The notes under the pieces were generated by a model. That model was not told the origin of the DNA. It searched no databases and worked only from the letters and a program-made list of their open reading frames with translations. DNA of 64,000 nt, from NCBI GenBank assembly GCA_017506865.1, contig JAFCMP010000513.1, positions 186,001 through 250,000 on the forward strand, given 5' to 3'. This stretch comes from Tribonema minus (Eukaryota; Sar; Xanthophyceae; Tribonematales; Tribonemataceae). Position 1 is the stretch's first letter. The number at the start of each line of letters is the position of its first letter. The translations under genes and the position numbers were made by a program. Shown one piece after another: positions 1 to 10,968 of the stretch.

Positions 1-132
1 TGCCCATGGAGCGCCAGGACATGCAGCAGTGCTGCTGTAAAAGGCCATTCAAAGGTGCTCCAGTGGGCCATACAGCACTCATGCCCACTGGGCAGCTACG
101 CCTTGGAGCAAGCTGTGGAGAAGGGGCACTAG
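1..132 (+). pseudogene. Ankyrin-repeat gene 3' fragment (plus-strand copy)
   Basis: Frame 1 opens at the window edge and reads CPWSARTCSSAA, then LQWAIQHSCPLGSYALEQAV, and stops at a TAG at 130-132. This is the last repeat of the ankyrin-type gene lying on the opposite strand at 501-1376, with substitutions and an earlier stop. The piece continues to the left outside the window, so it may be the end of a second gene or just one arm of an inverted duplication. The shared 3' flank on both strands favours duplication. Confidence 0.6.
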
Positions 133-650
133 CCGTCTTGCGCACTCACTGTGAGGCATGAGCGCAGCTCCTGCACTGTTGGTGAGGAGCGAGTGCGGAG
201 CTTCTTGGGTGCGTTTTTGAGGTAAGCTTGGGTGCGTTTCTGAGGTAAGCTGCTACTTGCAAATAATTCAACTGCAAATGCTGTATGTGACACCAATTTG
301 ACTGCAGAGGGGCTACAGCCAGTGCATACGCTTGGCGAGCTTCATTTATCAGCAGGCTCTGCTAGTGGGAGCACACTGACTAATAGTCAAGCGCATGCAT
401 TGGCTATAGTTGCTCTGCAGCCAGATTGGTGTCACAAGTGACAGCATGCACTGTTGAATTAGAGTAGCAGCTCACATAAGGAAAAGTGCACATGCTGCGC
501 TCATGCCTCCCTGCGAGTGTGCAACCATTGCACAACGTGCTGGTGCCCCTTCTCCACAGCTTGTCGCAAGACATAGCTGTCCACAGGGCACGAGTGCTGT
601 ATGGCCCACTGGAGCACCTCCAAGTGGCCATTGGCAGCAGCGCTGCTGCA
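1..650. repeat. Fold-back inverted duplication of the ankyrin gene 3' end
   Basis: The segment of roughly 1-333 recurs in reverse complement at roughly 389-650. The match covers the last coding repeat and the 3' flank, for example gtgacaccaatttgactgca on the left against its counterpart around 415-435 on the right, and extends to agccaRtgcatRcgcttg next to a spacer of about 55 bp. The left arm also carries a small tandem duplication, ttgggtgcgtttNtgaggta, near 208-250. Divergence of the arms is substantial, so the event is not recent. Confidence 0.65.
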
Positions 651-1376
651 TGTCCTAGCGTTCCAAGGGCAATCATTGGAACGCACCCACTGCAGTACAG
701 CCAGGTGCTCTCCCCCTGCCGCCGCGGCACATGTGGACGCATCCCACGGGCACCCGTTGCTGCGAGCATACTCTAGCACGTCCAGAAACCCCCCCGCAGC
801 TGCCGCCTTGCAGGTGCTGACACCCCAAGGGGTGTTTAGCCCCCCAACCCGCAGCCGCTGCAGCAGAGGGAGATCGCCACGGGCTGCTGCTGCGGTGCAT
901 GAAGCTTGCATGGGCATGTACCCGTGACTGAGCAGGTGCTGCACCACGTTGAGGTGGCCTGCTGCGATGGCAGCTGCACAGGCATCGTAGTGTTGCTCTG
1001 CGCCCCACCCCGGTGGGCAAATGGGCGATGTACGCAGCCACTGGATGATATCCAGACGGCCCGCAGTAGCAGCATTGAAGAAGATCTTCTTGCCGAAATC
1101 CGCGTTGTGCATGCCTCCCTCCCTGCGCGCCCACTTGAGAAATTCCAACTGGCCGTGAAGTACGGCCAGGTGGCTGGCATTCTTGCCCCACTTCAGCTTG
1201 TGGGTGCGACGAAGCTCCCGGGCGAGGAGGGCAATGTCGCCGTGGCACGCAGCGTGAGTGAGCTGCCAGCTGTTGTGCTGCAGGCGCAGATGGTCCAGGC
1301 AGTGGCGGAACAAGTGCACCTGCCTAGGCAGGCGTTCGGCTTCCGGCAGGTTGCGCACGGCGGGGTGCAGCGGCAA
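501..1376 (-). CDS. Ankyrin-repeat protein, 5' end incomplete
   Basis: This open frame of about 291 codons encodes a solenoid of ankyrin-type repeats of the algal/protist class: HAACHGDIALLARELRR, GQLEFLKWARREGG, GRLDIIQWLR, GHLNVVQHLLSHG, GGFLDVLEYARSNGCPWD, EHLAVLQWVRSNDCPWN, GHLEVLQWAIQHSCPVD, GHQHVVQWLHTRREA and stop. Such repeats form protein-binding surfaces; no catalytic domain is visible. No ATG lies at the 5' end of the frame, and an in-frame TGA occurs just upstream of it, so the true start is probably in an upstream exon or was lost. Immediately upstream lies a relic of a LINE tail. The 3' end is duplicated in inverse orientation at 1-333. The coding call is solid; partner and location in the cell are unknown. 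Confidence 0.7.
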   Translation of the reverse strand: MPLHPAVRNLPEAERLPRQVHLFRHCLDHLRLQHNSWQLTHAACHGDIALLARELRRTHKLKWGKNASHLAVLHGQLEFLKWARREGGMHNADFGKKIFFNAATAGRLDIIQWLRTSPICPPGWGAEQHYDACAAAIAAGHLNVVQHLLSHGYMPMQASCTAAAARGDLPLLQRLRVGGLNTPWGVSTCKAAAAGGFLDVLEYARSNGCPWDASTCAAAAGGEHLAVLQWVRSNDCPWNARTCSSAAANGHLEVLQWAIQHSCPVDSYVLRQAVEKGHQHVVQWLHTRREA

Positions 1377-1454
1377 TGTGGACTGTGCTGCGCTGCATCT
1401 TTGACGGCATCACAAATGCTAGATGGACATCCCCACCAAATGCTTACCCTCAGC

Positions 1455-1645
1455 AACTACATACGTCGCAGCGTCCTTTGAGAAAGGGCATGGGGTGCTT
1501 GCCCAGCCGCCCATTGACTTTTGGATAAATGGCACACAGTTGATGATGATGTCAAGGTGCCGACGTGGTGCTTGGCCTTTGCGTTCTCCTCCACCTCGGC
1601 TGCATAGCCCTCCGCAATGGAGGCATATGAACATCCATCACCCAT
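1455..1645 (-). pseudogene. Diverged relic of the LINE C-terminal tail
   Basis: The minus frame reads EGYAAEVEENAKAKHHVGTL, which matches the segment DGYAAGVGEDAKVKHHTGTL of the C-terminal tail of the non-LTR element found at 21.2-25.9 kb and 37.3-38.1 kb. Nucleotide similarity continues to about 'cggctgggcaagca' and then fades. It is much more diverged than the three clear LINE copies, so it represents an older insertion or a different subfamily. It sits directly upstream of the ankyrin gene. A gtaagc donor-like site follows the relic. Confidence 0.55.
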
Positions 1646-1649
1646 GACC

Positions 1650-3398
1650 TAAGTGGCTGTGCACGGTCATGTATGACGTCAACTTATTACAAAAAAACTC
1701 AGTGCGCACTACATAGCTCATACATCTGTGCCATGCTTGCATAAGAAATCAACTGCAACATCATCTCAATCTGTAAGAAAGTGGCCAGGAACACAACAAT
1801 GATGCCTCGTCACTTCTCAAACCCCTTAGACTTACGCAAAACGCACAACAATTGTTAACAACTGTCAGGAGGTGCTCCTGTGACATCAGCTTCATGTCCA
1901 TGATGTAATAATCTCGAAATGATGGTCGCACAGCAAGCTATCTACTTGTATACAAACACCATAACTCGTACGTACACTACCTTGCATGAAACACTTGACA
2001 GAGGCACAGCGCATGTGCCACTTCACATTGTCTGGCTTGTTCCACCTAGGTCCTCTGCTCAGGTGACCATATGCTTCTACTGAATGCAGATGGCTGGACG
2101 CACGATTCCGTGCTCCATGGACCATTACACTTGCAAAATACTCCTGGACCTGTATTGTACAAAGTGGCTGTACTTGTCCTGTTTTTTTAAAAGTGACCGA
2201 CATCATGCAGAGCTTATGATCAAGGCTTCAATATCTTGCACAGCTGCAACCACTAGCTTTCTGCTTCTGAAGTACACTTCGATGTATCGTATAAATGCCT
2301 GCTGCATGCATATCTTGCGACATTTTGAGCTGGGCTAGCGCCGCTATCATCTGCGCCTTCCGCACCACATCCAGCTGTTGTACATACTGACAGGCTCCCG
2401 ACTAAACTAAAAGGGAGTTGGCGCAACATATTAGCGACCCCCCTGAGGCTAAACCTGTTTTAGCCCGTAGGAAAAATGCTAAATCATTTGGCGCTCCGGT
2501 GCAAGCGAACGCTAAAAAGGCAGGGTGCACAGACGCCATGGTCACTATCACATCAGTGGTGCTTGCTAGATGAGTACAAGGTGCTGATCATGCCCGCAAT
2601 TGATGGGGCAGCATTGCCGAAAACGATGTACTACCCCTACCCTAACCTTTTTCCCCACCTGCTCCCCCGTAACTGTAACTGCGCCCTTTCAGTGATGATT
2701 CGCTGTAGATGTGGCTGAATACAGCAAGGAGTTTAGCCTCGTGCGCCTCAGCCTTATGGCACCCCTTTGAGGCGCAAGGTGGCGCAAGGACGGGGCTAAA
2801 CCCTGAAGGCACAAAGGCGGAGGTTTTGCCGGGAGCTTTAATCTGCATGCTTACCTCCAGAACTGCTAATAACCACACGTCAGCTCTCAGCTGCGCATCC
2901 GATACTTCTAACTTTCTGAAGCCTCACATGTGTCATCATCCTGTTTTAGTGTGATCAAATGTATCAATGAGTGCAGTGCTGTGTGCCGCAGAGTGGCTTG
3001 CTTATATGACAGTGCATCGACATGTAGTGCTTACGCCGAATAAGCCGGTCAGCAGTATGCTACATAGCGGCTGCACAACCTAGATGTGGCACGGGCCGCA
3101 CCTCAATGTTGACAAGCATCATCGTGAATTGTTGCACTGTAGAGGCGGAGGTTATTTTCGGCCCTTGCCTGTGCTGGCCTGCGCAGTCAGATGGTGTGCG
3201 ATGCAAGTCAGCTATACATACTCATAGCATCACCAGCGCTGGCAGAGAGTCACTCAGATTTATACCAATTGACACATGAACGTGCAGAAGAGGCAACACA
3301 GTAGCAAGGCCGCACAGTGGCTACAATGATCTAGTGTAGCAAGACAAAAACATTCTTGTTGATTCGATGCGTTCAGTACCCACGTGCATGCACATCTA
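1650..3398. other. No gene recognised
   Basis: I see no credible exon here. A short dyad, ggctaaacctgttttagcc, lies at about 2447-2465 inside a stretch (2400-2850) with several 'gctaaa' motifs, which may be an eroded small transposable element, but no terminal repeats or target duplication could be matched. Confidence 0.3.
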
Positions 3399-3403
3399 TT
3401 ACA
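3399..3403 (-). terminator. Candidate TGTAA poly(A) signal
   Basis: The plus strand reads ttaca here, giving TGTAA on the minus strand about 130 nt beyond the stop of the gene ending at 3533. TGTAA is the usual polyadenylation signal in chlorophyte algae, and the distance is plausible. Confidence 0.5.
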
Positions 3404-3532
3404 AAGTGCCAGCTAATGCGTTGTGCGGACTTTGTGTTGCAGGCAAAGTCGTTAACAATGGACCACACCTGTGCAACGAACCTCCCATGAGTGTGTGTGA
3501 GATAGATGTACATGTATTGCGTCGCTGTTGAT

Positions 3533-4413
3533 CTATGTTTCAAAGCCTCCTTCAACAGCTTCCATGCCCTCAGGCGCTTCACGCTGCAGCCATGGTGCAG
3601 GCCCATGCTTCTCTAAATCAACCCCTAACCGTATTGCCTGCCACTGCCCCATCCACTTGAGCGGAAACCACGGCCCCCAGCCCTTTACTTCGCCCTCCAA
3701 ATAGTGCTCATTGCAGTTGTCCAGCAAGCGCGTTGAGAAGATGCGCTTGCCCTTCCACCCCAGGAAAAAGTCACGGTAAAACCCCAGGCTACGGCTCTTT
3801 GTGTCCAACCGCCAGCTTCCCTTCCCCTTGTCCAACCACACTACCTTCCCGTCATCCCGCAAAAACACCTTGGTCATCTGTGGCTTGCGCCGCGCGCCCC
3901 ACAGTATCGCGACCGCCCACGTTGAGTTTGCAAAGTCGCGCGCAAAGAACTTCTTTACGCGGCGCACCTTGCGCTCCGGCTCCGGCTCCGCTAGCGGCGC
4001 CATCGCAGCCATATCAGCAAGCTCCTTGAGGTCTCCGCCCGCCTCCGCCAGAGCCGCGTCAGCGTCTGCTGCTGCTGCTACACCTGTAGCATCCGTAATT
4101 GCTGCTGCTGCCTCCGCCACCTCCGCCGTTTCTGTGGCGGCTTGAGGTTCGCTGGCTGACGTTATTTCCTCTGCTTGTTCACCTTCAGCATCTGCCACAC
4201 TCAGCTCTAGCGCCGCGCTAGATGCATCTTCCATCACCGCATTCGCTTCCTGTTCTTGTGCTTGCGCCATGAGCACCTGCTCGCTCCATCGCTGCCGCTG
4301 CTGAGCCGGTTTGCCGCCTGCTGCTGAGGCACTAGCTGAGCTCCTGCTATGAGTGCAAGCGCGTCTAGCACAATGCTGCAATGGACTCGTAAACGTAAAT
4401 GAATGCAATCCAC
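3533..4413 (-). CDS. Probable plastid protein, 3' exon
   Basis: This large exon encodes about 292 residues ending at a TAG (3533-3535). After a basic, Ser/Ala-rich stretch (CARRACTHSRSSASASAAGG) comes a long Ala/Glu-rich linker of about 110 residues, then a compact, highly conserved-looking domain of about 140 residues: FFARDFANSTWAVAILWG, VWLDKGKGSWRLD, FYRDFFLGWKGKRIFSTRLL, WGPWFPLKWMGQWQAIRLG. The Trp-rich domain looks like a conserved plant/algal plastid protein but I cannot name it. The frame begins at a splice acceptor (attgtctgcag) at 4414, in phase with an upstream exon at 4549-4731. There is no ATG at the exon start; the first internal ATG is far in. Intact and probably expressed. 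Confidence 0.75.
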
Positions 4414-4548
4414 CTGCAGACAATAGGAGAGCGCATCATTCAAACTTCGGTGATGAACTTGATGTTGCTACATGCAGTAGGAATGTGTTGTCTGGAGACA
4501 ACAGCATCAGCACAGCGCATCGATGCATCATAAATCTTTGAGGCTTAC

Positions 4549-4731
4549 CGATAAGCATCGCTGCCACCCATGCGCCAAGCATCGTTCCAGCAGGAGTGCG
4601 TCCTGGAAACATGATCTCGACCTTTTTCCTCTTGAAAGTGGGGCCCGCCTGTAACTCAAGCGCTCCTATGAGCTCATCGTCGTTCTTGCTGTGGCGTATC
4701 TTCAGACCAGGGAAGGCCGCGCTTGCCGGAG
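4549..4731 (-). CDS. Upstream exon of the probable plastid protein
   Basis: The minus strand reads ELIGALELQAGPTF, KRKKVEIMFPGRTPAG and TMLGAWVAAMLIG, and then a gtaagc donor at 4548. The last base of the exon and the first two of the exon starting at 4413 complete a Gly codon, so the two join in phase across a 135-nt intron. The hydrophobic end (GAWVAAMLI) could be part of a membrane segment. The exon opens after a possible acceptor (caacaaag) at 4732. Further 5' exons with the start codon were not found. The join rests on phase alone. Confidence 0.5.
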
Positions 4732-4814
4732 CTTTGTTGCAATTCCAACTTCATTTCCTGACAGCTTCTAATAAGGACCTATCATAAGGTCTCTACACCA
4801 AATGGGATGACATG

Positions 4815-5107
4815 GGTTCACATGCAAGTTGCGGCAGTTTACTGCAGAGGTTGACGGTTCATCCCGCTGTGAGTGCTCTGAGAAAGGCGGATGACTGCTC
4901 GCGACTGCTGTCGTGGTGAATATATGTGGATTCGTTTCATGTGGCCCGTCCCTCCCCGTTTGTCTGCAATACACATGGACGCCATGGCAAACCTAAAGGT
5001 GACATACACATAGAAGTTGCAACAGTCCACCGTATAGGTTGACAGTACGCCCCACTGTGAGTGCTACTGACAAAGGCGGGTGATTGCTGTTGTAGCGAGA
5101 ATACGTG
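4815..5107. repeat. Diverged direct repeat, two copies
   Basis: About 100 bp at 4815-4921 (caagttgcggcagtttactg, then aaaggcggatgactgctcgc) recurs in the same orientation at 5005-5107 (gaagttgcaacagtccaccg, then aaaggcgggtgattgctgtt), offset by about 190 bp. No coding sense is visible. Confidence 0.5.
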
Positions 5108-5109
5108 AC

Positions 5110-8100
5110 TGCCAGTGCTTTGCAGCTTTCAAAGGTTCGTGATGGCAAATATGCAAGGTGTTGGTGAAGTTGTCTCCACAGACTATTATTCCAAAATATA
5201 GCATTGATGCTGTGCTTGCCATTACTTACACGCAAGATGCGGGTGGACTCAATACAAACTCACGAATGGCAGCATCTCTGACACGACGAGTCAATGACGA
5301 CCAACTCTTGGGCCTGTTCGTCAGCTCACACTGCTGCTTTGCTCAGATGTGCTTGGCCATGCCCGCCATAAATAATGCAAGTAGCCGGCAGCGCACCAAG
5401 CGCATGAAGAAACCAGATGGAGCATTGCAGAACACACAAGCGGACTGCATGGGTCCTGTTGCAGTAATACCGTGGATTACTGTCATAAAAGTAGCCCATT
5501 CAGAAGAACACTGTGGACCAGTAAACATATGTTGTTTTCTTCGTTGTGGTTGTGTTGGCACAGATGTCTACATGCCCTCAACACTCGCACTTGCCCGCTG
5601 CTTGGGGTGCGTTCTTGGACCCAGTGCCGAAGTGGTGCCCTTACCACGTGCTGAGCCACTAGCAACCAGCGAATCTCGAGCAATTTCAACTTGCATCTCT
5701 GAAACAGTAGCTTGGAGCCACACGTTGTAGTTGCTGGGTATGCCGGAATGATCACTGCTGCCTTGATCTGCATCTGGCACTCTGATGGAACAGAGCAGCA
5801 AGCACTTGCAAACGTCCTGCATGCAGCACAAACATAGGCATACAGAAGGTGAGAAGTGGCAAGTTAGCACTTGGGTGAGCTCAAGTAAATGGCGCGGGTG
5901 TGATACTGCAGCGTAGTGCACACTGCCGTCTAAGCAAACTGTATGTCAGTACTAAATTTATCTGATCACACGAGCTCTCTGTCAATGCAAGCAACACAAT
6001 GAGCGCAGACATTTGGCGACACTTGAAATTCAGACATCGAAGATGATAATTAGCACAATGATGTCAAGAGCCTTATTGTTGTACAATTTGCGTGCCATGC
6101 CATGCATGACAACAACTATTGCACTGCAACTTTGTCAATTGCGCATGCTTGATCAGCGGCAGAACTCACCGGCATGAGCCTGCAAATGCACTGCAGGTGA
6201 CTCCAAGCCACAGTCTCGCCCTCGCGTACCACAAGCACCGCAAATCTGCAGCCCAGGTAATGTACATGCACATTCAGCAACGTCATCTTTGGCACTGAAG
6301 GGGCAACATGGGTTCAACATGGGTTGAGCACATGATGGATCATGCATGTCACAGTATGTGTCCTGTTTATAAGGTTTAAGCAATTTGGGTGTAAGTGCAA
6401 ATTGAAGTTGGAGCATGCTCTGGAGGTGAACATGATGACAGACCCAAATGCACAAGACTTGCTGTTGTGTCGTGACCAGAGTAGTGGCCTACATAGGATC
6501 AAAAGGCAAAGTCCACGCACATGTCAACACATGTAATCTGCACTAAAAACGCAGAACAGTGCCACGCCCTTCTCAAATACCAACCTGACAGATAGCATGT
6601 GTGCTACTCCTCAAACATCACCAGCTTCGTACGCGCCACAAAAACAGGCTATTGTCCAGTAACGGTCATGCAATCACGGAACACTGCGACCTCACACCAG
6701 ATGTGATTGCGTGCTGATAGCTCGGTATAACAGGCTCTGAAGCATTTCAGTAGTCTTACTGCTCTTTCTGTATGAAGATAGCTACAACAGCTGCGCAGCA
6801 TTGTGACAGAAATGCCCTGACATTTTAGTGTCACTGTGGCACGTGCCGTTAATGGTTAAGGCGGAACCGCGGTACGTGCTCTATGCCGTGCCAGCAGATT
6901 GTGTATGTGGCTACTGACCTTGAGTGATGCAGCGTGGGCGTTTTCTCATAAAGCACAAAATCAACGCCGTATATAAGCCCTGACTTCACTGTATACCTGC
7001 AGCGCATGCGGCGTGATCAGTACAATTCAGTTCAACACTGCATGACCAGGACAAGAGTATAGAACATATGCTGGCCCAAGTCCAATGTACGCGACCTGGT
7101 GACCGGCTGAAGGAGACAGATTGCAGTCAACAGTTGTGCCATCGCCATCATCAGAGGAACCCACAGAGAGCAGCTATCGAAAACCCAGAGGTCGCTCAAT
7201 GATGGAGGGTTGAAGCTATCGTTTGATGCAGTAAAAGCAGTGATTGGGCAAAAGATGAGATAGAATATTCTGGTGTCCACCTTTCCTGACTGTGTCATTT
7301 GCTGAGATTGTCCAGCTTGACAAGCGCTCTCAGATGCACCTGGCCTTGCGACACTAAACATTGAACTAGAGGTACTAACAGTTGCAGGTGGTGAAGCGAT
7401 TGAGATGGTGCTGTAAGTTGCTAGGTTTTCAGCTCGGGCTTGACCTAATGGAAACCACTGGACATCGAAAAGAAGGGGGCAGCTGGCGTTGACTTCAGGT
7501 GGAGCCGATCGCGCTGAGAGCACAGAATGCGGTCGGCCGCTGCAGCTTGGCGACTGCTGATGAGGTACTCAGCCCATGAAGGCCTGCGGAGCGCCTCGTA
7601 GAATGTACAGAGCACGTAGCACTCGCAGCTGTGCCTGCAATTTGTGTGTGTTCACTGCTGCCGACGCTGTAGCAGCTGCAGCTGCGGGCTATTGTTGCTG
7701 CTCGCCCTGCTATGCATCAATTACCAGCGATGCGGTAAGCACAGGTGCCCATGTGCAGCACGACCTTGCTTGATGGTCTGCCGTGGACGTTTGAGAGGTT
7801 ATTGACGAGCCCCACGGCCGACGTTCGCCAGTTTACGCAGTTGTAGCTGATTTTGGTTTGGTGTCAGTCAACATGCAGTCGACCTTCAGCGACTTTATGC
7901 GATCAATCAATTACAGCTAAAGCCGAACACACCATTTCCTGTCCTACATCTCAACACGAGATTTTGGTCCACATAAAGTTAGGTGGCACCTTCATCACCA
8001 TCAGAAGCTATCCTTCATCAACCCCCTCAATCTCCTACTTACTACTTCCACTGTGGCGGTTCAACTGGGCCCTACATCTGTGGATACCGCGAGTCTGCAC

Positions 8101-8360
8101 GGATTTGACTGCAGCATAATGGTACTGCGGTGCAAAAAAGGCTTCAAAGGCTCATGAGCATTAAGAAACCTATGCGGAAAGCGTTGTCGATCGTGACACA
8201 ACTCGTTGCCATTTTGCTGCAAATAGTTGCAGCACTCTTCACGGGGCGCACACTGTCCTGGCCTATCACCGGTGTTGTCAACTCAGGAAAAGGTAATTAG
8301 GACATATCATATCGCTGCTGTGCACAGGTCTGCAGTGCTGCCAGATGGCGAAGTCACAAA
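5110..8360. other. No gene recognised
   Basis: Several open frames of 60-190 codons occur on both strands but none has convincing composition, motifs or consistent splice sites. AT-rich patches alternate with ordinary sequence. I can support nothing specific in this stretch. Confidence 0.3.
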
Positions 8361-8365
8361 CTCAC

Positions 8366-8608
8366 CCTTTTGCAGCGAAATGACGAAAGGCTGTGTATCT
8401 CTCGGGAAACATTGCTCTGCGCCGGCAGGCGTACCGCCACATCTCCTCCACGCCTAATGGCGCCCAACCCAGCCGCCCTGATGCGCTTTCAGCATCGGCA
8501 CCATCTACTGCTGATAACGCCACTGAGGGCAGCCCAGCGCGCAGTATCTGACATTTCTGACATTCCGCTTGCAGGTACAGCGTCTCCTCCAGGCTCAGCT
8601 GCATGTAC
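8366..8608 (-). CDS. tRNA-splicing endonuclease Sen2-like exon
   Basis: A 243-nt minus-strand exon flanked by a good acceptor (catgtcccag at 8609) and donor (gtgagt starting at 8365) encodes YMQLSLEETLYLQAECQKC near its start and LGVEEMWRYACRRRAMFPER then YTAFRHFAAKG at its end. The pattern 'LsLEEalyL ... LWr.c......F..rY.ayhhfrsKGW' is that of the N-terminal half of the tRNA-intron-endonuclease fold in Sen2/TSEN2, the catalytic subunit that cuts the 5' splice site of intron-containing pre-tRNAs. The following exon would be expected to begin with Trp and carry the catalytic Tyr and His; I could not find it below 8360, so this may be a gene with distant exons or an isolated fragment. Confidence 0.55.
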
Positions 8609-9149
8609 CTGGGACATGCACTGGAATTTTGGATGTGCAGCATCACAAGTTGAACAACGAAGCAGGGCAACGTTGGGTGAGAACAGCACGCTGATTTCCA
8701 GCATGATGGCCACAATGAAGCCATCAATATCATTGCCGCCTACCAGGAGCGATGTGGCAGGTTAAGTCGTGCTAGCGCATTTTGCATCCATCATGCAGTC
8801 TCGCTGGAACAGTTGGGACACAGCAAGTGCTTGGTCTGACCTGTTGGCAGGTGTATCAGGTGGCAACAGGGAGCTTACGCCTTGCAATGGCACCTGTGAC
8901 AATGCACAGTCAAGCAGGACCCCACTTTACAAAAAAAGAGATAGGCTATAGTTTTCAAGGTGTGATACTGGGGGCATTGCATACTGACAGCCTGCCGCCA
9001 TGGCAAATCGAAAGATATATTCGCATTGTGTCATTTGAGCTCGTTGAAAAGAGCATGATCGCACCTCTTTTCCATACAACTTTGGCTGTTCCAGACCCAG
9101 TCGGTCATGCTGGTCCTGTGTTGGTGCAAAGATTGAATCTTCACCGCAA

Positions 9150-9330
9150 GCGGGCCAGCTCATGTAGGCGTTGTCGCCGAACAGAACCAGCTGAAACTCG
9201 CCGCCCAGACCCGCCTGATCAATGTGGTCCATGAGCTTTTGCGCGTGGATGCGATTGCAGTGCTGCTCATTACAGGCGTGTGCGTCGCCTGTCATCTTTC
9301 CTAGAGGAACTTTGAAGTTGACGCTCGAAA
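9150..9330 (-). pseudogene. Possible DDE-transposase-like remnant
   Basis: The minus frame encodes FKVPLGKMTGDAHACNEQHC followed by LMDHIDQAGL and QLVLFGDNAYMSWPACG. 'GDNAY' preceded by a helix of this kind resembles the second catalytic Asp region (GD.aY) of PIF/Harbinger-type DDE transposases. The surrounding frame soon ends without further motifs. This is a weak similarity read by eye; it could equally be an unrelated exon. Confidence 0.2.
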
Positions 9331-9419
9331 AACCTGCCCCCGCAGCCGGGAGCCGTAGCCGCGAGGCAGGGCACATAGCACATGTGACATAGGTCACCGG
9401 CGGTCAGAGAGCAAGCCTT

Positions 9420-9511
9420 TCAACCTAAAGATGGTATGGCTCTCCAGTTGTTGAAAGCCTTGTCAACCTGAAGATGATATGGCGCTCCCGTTGTTGACAC
9501 TTTCAGTCACA
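9420..9511. repeat. Imperfect tandem repeat, about 47 bp unit
   Basis: Two units share aacctRaagatgRtatggc and a following ccNgttgttga. No gene is implied. Confidence 0.55.
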
Positions 9512-10506
9512 GCAAAATTCGCCTCTTCGCCTTACGCCACGCAGCATTGACGGCAAATGTATATAAGCCATCGTGATGTCCGTAAAGTGGACAGAGCACT
9601 TATGGTTGATTGACGTCGGTTCACTGCTGTGAACCAGGGGGTCTCACGTTCTGTTCACCGTGCAGTCAACTGCACTTTTTATCACACGACTGTCGAGTAC
9701 AGCAGAACTTCAAAAGTCCACATTTTTGTTGATTGTCGCTTCGGAAGGGAAGGCGCAAAACACAAAACCCCCAGATGATCAGAGCCCCCACCTGATCCCG
9801 AAGTGTCGCATGCGGTGCTCGTTAACGTCACCCTAAATGACTTCTTGTATATGTCCATCCCACCAAGCAGCCTGGCAGGTCCCACCTCATCCTGGTCCAG
9901 TTGCCCCCCCCCCGTGTGCGTCGACACTTGCGGCCAATCAGTTGCATGTGAGCCTCATCGCGGCAGATTGACACATGTGTCACAGGCCGTAAGATGGCGG
10001 ATGGGCAATTGAGTGTAGGCAGCAGCAATAGCGCATACATAGGGTCCCCGGCGTCAGAGAGCGCTCAGCGAGAGACCCGCAAGGCATTGGCTCTCCGGAT
10101 GCTGACGCTGCAAGGCATGACAAACTCCACTACTTTGTCTCAAGAGCAAGCAGGCGTCGGCACAGTCAGATGCAATCGTGGCTTGTACCACAGCATCGCT
10201 GTTTATCGCCGTGTGTCTGTGTGTGACGCATCTTGACGCTTGCAATCCAGCATTGCATGTGTGGCTCAATTTCAAATTGGCAGCATGGCCCTGTCCCTCC
10301 CCTCTTGGCCTAGTACACATGGCGTGGCATTTACTCCGCAACGGCTGCGTGTGATGAAATGCCTTGCGCGCCTCTCTCGAGCATGCTCGAGCACCACGCG
10401 CAATGCACGGCACACCGTGTGACCATCACAAATGACAGCGTCAGGAGGGCCATGCAGCTAGCTGGTTTTTGTGACAATTGTTAACACCTCATGACATGTC
10501 CTGCAG

Positions 10507-10968
10507 GGCTAGTCAACAATTTTAAAAAGGACTATGCGCCATTCCTAGCATGTTCGGCGGAATGGGTTGAGGCAGTATTGAGGTTTTGCAGCGAGGAGGG
10601 GGCAGCTGGCACCGTGACTCACATTGCGCTAACATTGCGGGTGCATGAAGACAGGCGGCAGGCACGGGGGGAGAGAGGGGGGTCATCATTGGCACACATG
10701 GCCGCACGGCGGCCGGGGTGGCCTGGGCAGAGCCTGGCTTGCGCGCCACCGCTGGCGCGGCGTGGCGCGCGCCGGCGCGAGTCCGCATTCCCAGTCCCGC
10801 AGCTCCGCCTGCCCGTTGCAGCGAACGCGCAGCGCCCGCCATGCGCTGTCGTCCTGGCGCCAGTCCCTTAACCAGACCGAAGCAGAAGCAGTGCAAGGGC
10901 TGCCGGGCGTTGTCGCTGCCGGTGCGCAGCTGCTGCAGGCCGGTAGCTATCTGTGTGAAGGTAAAGTC
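10507..10968 (+). CDS. Possible exon(s) in a GC-rich island
   Basis: Base composition turns strongly GC-rich from about 10640 to 11270. Two stretches look coding: after an acceptor-like tcctgcag at 10507 the frame gives DYAPFLACSAEWVEAVLRFC, and near 10870-10965 another frame gives LNQTEAEAVQGLPGVVAAGA followed by a gtaaag donor. I recognise no family. The island may instead be a promoter-proximal GC-rich region. No start, stop or connected exons could be fixed. Confidence 0.25.

Noticed and set aside
4421..4423. Start of the plastid-type protein at 4423
   Set aside because: The codon is TTG and lies inside a splice acceptor; the phase match to an upstream exon is a better explanation.
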